Source: Allohahella sp002354735 (GTDB lineage Bacteria > Pseudomonadota > Gammaproteobacteria > Pseudomonadales > Oleiphilaceae). Taken from it: a DNA stretch of 64,000 nucleotides. Where the stretch lies: the NCBI RefSeq assembly GCF_047946665.1, contig NZ_CP172312.1, positions 1,860,001 to 1,924,000 on the forward strand, given 5' to 3'. The position numbers and the translations under genes are program-made. Positions 60,008 to 64,000 of this stretch are shown here, piece by piece; positions within the stretch are counted from its first letter, which is position 1, and the number at the start of each line of letters is the position of its first letter. The notes under the pieces are model-generated. The model was given only the letters and a program-made list of their open reading frames with translations, was not told the origin of the DNA and searched no databases.

Positions 60008-60150
60008 GGGGGGAAGCGGGGTTATCGCAAGCTGGTAGCATCACCGTTACAGGGGCCTCCGAGCTTCAAATTAAGCCAATCAAAATCACCTGACAGAATC
60101 AGGCTGCGCAGTATACAGGTTTGTTCACACTTTAGACACAACTCTAGTGT

Positions 60151-60189
60151 GTGGGCCGCCTGAGTGGGCCGCCTGAGTGGGCCGCGTGA
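60151..60189. repeat. Three tandem 13-bp repeats upstream of deaD
   Basis: GTGGGCCGCCTGA at 60151-60163 and 60164-60176, and GTGGGCCGCGTGA at 60177-60189 (one base changed). They lie 88-126 bases beyond the oadA stop and about 300 bases before deaD. I saw no other copy in the window. Confidence 0.85.
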
Positions 60190-60276
60190 CATGCCCAGGT
60201 CGGCAATCCGAGGCGGCTAGGGGCTGGTCCAGGTGTGGCGCAGACCGACTTGTCGCCTCGTACCGCTAACAGTTGG

Positions 60277-62109
60277 TCAGTCCTGCTGAATGGCCACAAG
60301 CGTTTCGGCCGGCGCTACGCGATCACCTTTCTTCGCGTAGACTTCGCTAACGGTGCCACTCACATCCGCCCTGATCTCGGTTTCCATCTTCATGGCTTCG
60401 ATGATCAGCAGCGCCTGACCGGCGTCCACCTTGTCGCCCTTCTTCACCAGCACGTCGACCACATTACCCGGCATGGACGTTGCGATATGACCTGGCTTCC
60501 CTGCCTGCGGCCGCTGCTGACCGGTCTGCCCGGTTTCGGCTGTGTCGAAGGTTTCGATAATCACTTCCTCGGGCACGCCATCGACCGTCAGATAAATACG
60601 GCGCTGCGCCTTGCCTTTTGGCCCAAGACCAGTGATCGCCACGTCATACTGCTCGCCATGCAGCGCAATCTTGAATTCGCTCGACACTGCGGCGCCGACT
60701 TGCGAGGCACTGGCGACTGCTGGATCCAGCAGTACTTCAGGCTGCAGCGTGCCGGCCGCGCGCTGCTTCAGATATTCGCCGCCGAGGTCGGGGAACATCG
60801 CATAGATCAGAACATCGGTATCGGTCACTTCGGCCTTTCCGCCATCGGCAGAGAGCAGACTCTGGACCTTCGACTTCAATGTAGCCATTTCATCCTGCAG
60901 GTCATCCGCAGGTCTATGGGTGATGACCTCTTCATTACCGATAGCAGCCTTGAGCAGGTCCTGATCGACAGGCGCTGGTGTGCGGCCATAGCCGCCCTGA
61001 AGGTATCGCTTGACCTCATTGGTAACGGAAGCATAGCGCTTACCGCTCATGACATTCACGGCAGCCTGTGAGCCGACGATTTGCGAAGTTGGCGTGACCA
61101 GTGGTGGATAGCCCAGATCCTTGCGCACAGCTGGAATTTCGGTGAAGACATCGTCGATCTTGTCGAGCGCGCCCTGCTCCTTGAGCTGGTTGCTGAGGTT
61201 CGACATCATGCCGCCCGGCACCTGCGAGGTCAGCACTTCGGTATCTACGCCTGAATAATCGCTTTCGAACTGCGCATATTTCTTGCGCACATTACGCAGG
61301 TGCTTAGCCGCCGGCTTGAGCACGTCGAGATTAATACCAGTGTCGTAACCAGCGGCTTCCAAGGTTACGACCATGGTTTCTGTCGGCGTATGGCTGGTGC
61401 CCCCAGCCAAAGGAGACAGGGCCGTGTCGATGTGATCGATACCCGCTTCCACCGCCTTCATGAGACACATTGGCGCCATACCGGAGGTCGCGTGGGTATG
61501 CAGGAACAGCGGCACTTCTATGATCTTCTTGAGGCGTTCGACCAGCTCTGCGGTAGCTGAGGGCGTGAGCAGGCCAGCCATGTCCTTGATGGCCACCGAA
61601 TCACTGCCCATATCAACGAGTGACCGCGCGAGATCCTCGAAGCGCTCCATAGTGTGCACAGGGCTCACGGTGTAACAGATCGTGCCCTGGGCGTGCTTGC
61701 CAGCGGCCTTGGTAGCTTCGATTGCCGTTCGCAGGTTACGTTCGTCATTGAGCGCGTCAAATATTCGGAAGACGTCGATACCGAGCTCGGCGCTCTTTTC
61801 GACAAAAGCGCGTACGACATCGTCGGCATAGTGTCTGTACCCCAGGAGGTTCTGTCCTCGCAGCAGCATCTGCAGTCGCGTGTCAGGCAAGGCCTTGCGC
61901 AGCGCGATGAGTCGCTCCCACGGGTCTTCCTTCAGAAAGCGTACGCAGGCATCAAAAGTCGCACCGCCCCAGACTTCGAGTGACCAATAGCCAGCTTTGT
62001 TCAGTGCTTCGCAGGCGGGCAACATGTCTTCTGTGCGAAGACGTGTCGCCAGCAGCGACTGATGGCCGTCGCGCAGTGCGACGTCCGTGATATGAATCTT
62101 TCTCGCCAT
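60277..62109 (-). CDS. oadA: Pyruvate carboxylase subunit B (oxaloacetate decarboxylase alpha-type)
   Basis: 610 residues. The carboxyltransferase TIM barrel at the start (ITDVALRDGHQSLLATR, metal and substrate motif; TLLR-like LRGQNLLGYRHYADDV; HTHATSGMA with zinc ligands) is followed by the PYC-OADA domain and a C-terminal biotin carrier domain with the biotin Lys in EAMKMET. It pairs with the biotin carboxylase at 62175 and so makes oxaloacetate from pyruvate, as in the two-subunit Pseudomonas enzyme, where the same names are used. A sodium-pump decarboxylase is less likely because no membrane subunit (oadB) is near. Symbol pycB is an equal alternative. Confidence 0.92.
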   Translation of the reverse strand: MARKIHITDVALRDGHQSLLATRLRTEDMLPACEALNKAGYWSLEVWGGATFDACVRFLKEDPWERLIALRKALPDTRLQMLLRGQNLLGYRHYADDVVRAFVEKSAELGIDVFRIFDALNDERNLRTAIEATKAAGKHAQGTICYTVSPVHTMERFEDLARSLVDMGSDSVAIKDMAGLLTPSATAELVERLKKIIEVPLFLHTHATSGMAPMCLMKAVEAGIDHIDTALSPLAGGTSHTPTETMVVTLEAAGYDTGINLDVLKPAAKHLRNVRKKYAQFESDYSGVDTEVLTSQVPGGMMSNLSNQLKEQGALDKIDDVFTEIPAVRKDLGYPPLVTPTSQIVGSQAAVNVMSGKRYASVTNEVKRYLQGGYGRTPAPVDQDLLKAAIGNEEVITHRPADDLQDEMATLKSKVQSLLSADGGKAEVTDTDVLIYAMFPDLGGEYLKQRAAGTLQPEVLLDPAVASASQVGAAVSSEFKIALHGEQYDVAITGLGPKGKAQRRIYLTVDGVPEEVIIETFDTAETGQTGQQRPQAGKPGHIATSMPGNVVDVLVKKGDKVDAGQALLIIEAMKMETEIRADVSGTVSEVYAKKGDRVAPAETLVAIQQD

Positions 62110-62174
62110 GACCTGTCCTACCCTCTACTGGAGCTTGCTATTGGAGCTTGAAGCTGATTGATATGCTATTTGTT

Positions 62175-63593
62175 CTACCATGACTGTTGAGCGGCCAGTG
62201 CCGCTGCAATGACCGTGGCCACCTGGCTTGGCGTCTTCTTCAGACTGTACTCGGCCAGCTGCGGGTTCGCGGCAATGAAACCGGTGTTGAAATTCGTGGT
62301 CCTGAAATCAGGGTGCTGCAATATGTTTAGGTAGTACGGGATCGTCGTCCTGATACCAAACAATCTGATGTCGTTCAAAACCCGCTCCGAACGGCTCAGC
62401 AGACTCTCCCAGTCGGCTGCCCAGACGATGAGTTTGGCGCACATCGAATCATAATAGGGAGGCAGGGTGTATCCCGAGTAGATTGCCGTATCGGTTCGTG
62501 TGCCTGGCCCACCAGCGGCATAATAGCGGCTGATGGTGCCAAAGCTGGGCAGGAAGTTGTTCTGCGGGTCTTCAGCGTTGATGCGGAACTGTGCAGCGAA
62601 ACCATTGATCTTGATATCCGACTGCTGCAGCCCCAGCGGCATGCCCGAGGCAATTTCGATCTGCTTCCTGACGATGTCCACGCCAGTGATTTCTTCGCTG
62701 ATGGTATGCTCGACCTGGACGCGGGTATTCATCTCCATGAAGTAGAAGTCGTCCTTGTCATCAAGAAGAAATTCCACCGTTCCGGCGTTTGTGTAGTCGA
62801 CTGCTTTGGCAGCCCTGACCGCAAGATCACCGATCATGTGCCGCTGTTCATCGTTCAACTGGGGCGAAGGCGCCAGCTCGATCAATTTCTGGTTGCGGCG
62901 CTGAATGGAGCAGTCGCGCTCATAGAGATGGACCACGTTGCCCATCTGATCACCAAGAATCTGCACTTCGATATGACGCGGATTGACGATGCACTTTTCC
63001 AGGAAGACTTCCGCCTTCCCGAACGCCTTGGTGGCCTCTGAAATGACTCTTTGATAATTATCACGAAGCTCACGTTCATTGTCGCAGCGCCGGATGCCTC
63101 GTCCGCCGCCACCGGAGGTCGCCTTGAGCATGATCGGATAGCCAATTGCGGCGGCCTGCCCTACCGCGTCTTCGACGTCGATGAGATTGCCTTTACTACC
63201 GGGTGTAACTGGAATACCCGCCGCTATCATGCTGCTCCGGGCTTCGGTCTTGTCGCCCATACGGGCGATCACGTCGGCAGTGGGCCCGATGAAGGTCACG
63301 CCACGCGATTCGCAGACGCTCGCAAACTCGGCGGATTCGGATAGGAAGCCATAGCCGGGATGGATGCCATCGCAGCCGGCGGCCACCGCAATATTCACCA
63401 GCTGGTGTGGATTGAGATAACCTGCCAGCGGATCACTGCCAAGCCCATAGGCTTCATCGGCCTTCTTGACATGCAGGGCGAAACGGTCAGCGTCGCTGTA
63501 GACCGCGACCGAAGGGATTCCGAGTTCACGGCAGGCACGGATGATCCGCACTGCAATTTCGCCCCGGTTGGCGATGAGTATCTTCTTCAGCAT
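62175..63593 (-). CDS. pycA: Pyruvate carboxylase subunit A (biotin carboxylase)
   Basis: 472 residues. An ATP-grasp enzyme that carboxylates the biotin on the partner subunit. ILIANRGEIAVRIIRACRELGI opens the fold, HPGYGFLSES is the conserved loop, MLKATSGGGGRGIRR the Gly-rich ATP loop, NPRHIEVQILGD, ECSIQRRNQK-like RDCSIQRRNQK and EMNTRVQVEH the active-site Glu, Arg and Lys. It has no fused biotin domain, so it is separate from PycB (gap 65 bases). AccC could look the same, but its normal partner accB is not here, and the adjacent oadA decides the call. Confidence 0.93.
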   Translation of the reverse strand: MLKKILIANRGEIAVRIIRACRELGIPSVAVYSDADRFALHVKKADEAYGLGSDPLAGYLNPHQLVNIAVAAGCDGIHPGYGFLSESAEFASVCESRGVTFIGPTADVIARMGDKTEARSSMIAAGIPVTPGSKGNLIDVEDAVGQAAAIGYPIMLKATSGGGGRGIRRCDNERELRDNYQRVISEATKAFGKAEVFLEKCIVNPRHIEVQILGDQMGNVVHLYERDCSIQRRNQKLIELAPSPQLNDEQRHMIGDLAVRAAKAVDYTNAGTVEFLLDDKDDFYFMEMNTRVQVEHTISEEITGVDIVRKQIEIASGMPLGLQQSDIKINGFAAQFRINAEDPQNNFLPSFGTISRYYAAGGPGTRTDTAIYSGYTLPPYYDSMCAKLIVWAADWESLLSRSERVLNDIRLFGIRTTIPYYLNILQHPDFRTTNFNTGFIAANPQLAEYSLKKTPSQVATVIAAALAAQQSW

Positions 63594-63635
63594 GTCGTCT
63601 GTCCAAGTGCTCTTCTGGATAAAGTCGGTTGATGG

Positions 63636-64000
63636 TCAGTCAATGTCAGCTTGCTTCGGTACTGTCTTGCGAACGGTTTTCGGTTTCGCAGGCTTCCTGG
63701 CAGACTTCGGCACCGGAATGATCTGCGGTGGCTTGCCCTGCAGAAATGACCCGCCTGAATCGACGATGAAACGACTACGCAGCGCGTTTCTGCCCACCAG
63801 CATCTGGAAGGCCATGTCGCCCCGCTCCGTGAGCGTCATTTCGCAGTCAAAACTGTGATCCCTGAAACGCATGTGAGTATGAATGACGTACCGCGTCTCT
63901 GTCTGCCCTCCGGAGTTGGTCACGTCGCGCACGTCTACCAATGGTGCCTGACAAAGCACCAGCGCGTGGCTGCGCCCCTGCACGGGACTGGTATGGAAGC
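63636..64000 (-). CDS. RimB-type ATP-dependent zinc protease (partial, C-terminal part)
   Basis: The frame is open to the window edge, and the gene starts beyond 64000. Visible residues match the C-terminal half of the RimB/retropepsin-like aspartic protease family: VDVRDVTNSGGQTETRYV, HMRFRDHSFDCEMTLTERGDMAFQMLVGRNALRSRFIVDSGGSFL. The pattern MxFxMLVGRxALxxxFxVDxxxS is typical of the family. A basic, Pro/Lys-rich tail (KSARKPAKPKTVRKTV) ends it. Members often lie next to rimK and other glutamate ligases. It lies 42 bases upstream of pycA on the same strand. Confidence 0.75.
   Translation of the reverse strand, partial: FHTSPVQGRSHALVLCQAPLVDVRDVTNSGGQTETRYVIHTHMRFRDHSFDCEMTLTERGDMAFQMLVGRNALRSRFIVDSGGSFLQGKPPQIIPVPKSARKPAKPKTVRKTVPKQADID

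Larger units (their letters stand above)
59849..60276. other. deaD: 428-base intergenic region and probable deaD leader
   Basis: There is no credible gene in this stretch. Read leftward it contains a 10-pair stem (59973-59982 with 59998-60007, one G-U pair on the transcript strand), a possible TATACT -10 box (60110-60115) and the 13-bp tandem repeats below. The long leader recalls the regulated 5' leaders of cold-shock deaD in enterics, but similarity was not tested. I see no intrinsic terminator after oadA. Confidence 0.5.

Noticed and set aside
1..64000. CRISPR array, insertion sequence, prophage or integron
   Set aside because: Apart from the 13-bp triplet at 60151-60189 I see no direct repeat arrays, no transposase, integrase or phage genes, and the gene order is that of a core chromosome.

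Overview
The window is a single gene-dense stretch of a gammaproteobacterial chromosome of moderately high G+C (one stretch I counted by hand, 16501-16560, is 58%). The gene order is that of the Pseudomonas-type gammaproteobacteria. It includes purF-cvpA-SPOR-folC-accD, trpF-truA-fimV-asd-leuBDC and ftsK-lolA-crcB-serS-cysG blocks, an MvaT-type nucleoid protein, a PilZ-TatD pair, and a wbpM/wbpL/wbpV-like glycan set. The details (trpBA inside the accD block, metZ fused to ftsK, no rarA) say it is not a typical Pseudomonas. I cannot name the genus. I see no phage, insertion sequence, CRISPR array, rRNA or tRNA.

Layout. 1-9613: the tail of an NTF2-like protein, DUF1415 and rhomboid protease genes, an MFS transporter, then a leftward run of DUF2855, a bacteriophytochrome hybrid kinase and an FdhF/YdeP-type molybdopterin oxidoreductase. 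9846-13608 (rightward): a degenerate HD-GYP protein, a YebC/YeeN-family protein, a DUF418 membrane protein and a VOC protein. 13666-16041: an unknown protein coupled to a HAD phosphatase, divergent from DAHP synthase. 15986-40819: about 25 kb all read leftward, holding leuCDB-asd, fimV, truA-trpFBA-accD-folC-SPOR-cvpA-purF-metZ, and ftsK-lolA-crcB-serS-cysG. 40933-47616: pilZ-tatD-hydrolase-DUF4892-prmB-aroC-MFS, tightly packed. 47680-48747: a lone rightward zinc/manganese-type binding lipoprotein. 48744-53699: a four-gene nucleotide-sugar and lipid-carrier glycan cluster. 53952-57904: MvaT, an FNT-family channel, an OmpA/DUF4398 lipoprotein and an AstE-like metallopeptidase. 57950-64000: DeaD RNA helicase, two-subunit pyruvate carboxylase (pycA and oadA/pycB), and the end of a RimB-type protease cut by the window edge.

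How they work together. Many genes feed amino-acid and cofactor supply: aroG and aroC (chorismate), trpFBA, leuCDB, asd and metZ (aspartate family and methionine), cysG (siroheme), folC, purF, accD and pycA/oadA. Others serve the envelope: lolA, fimV, pilZ, ftsK, the SPOR protein, the OmpA lipoprotein and the WbpM/L/V set, which should make a UDP-6-deoxy-HexNAc sugar and load it on undecaprenyl phosphate.

Most notable observations: a CysG whose dehydrogenase/chelatase half has lost its glycine-rich NAD motif and the catalytic Asp; an HD-GYP protein that keeps GYP but has lost its HD; a binding lipoprotein whose signal peptide has no ATG, GTG or TTG in frame; a phytochrome kinase sandwiched between DUF2855 and a formate-dehydrogenase-like gene; a terminator-like hairpin for aroG lying inside cysG; and a structured, repeat-bearing leader before deaD. 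I did not find a clearly new multi-gene system. The DUF2855-phytochrome-oxidoreductase run and the AstE/OmpA/FNT operon near a RimB-type protease are the best candidates.
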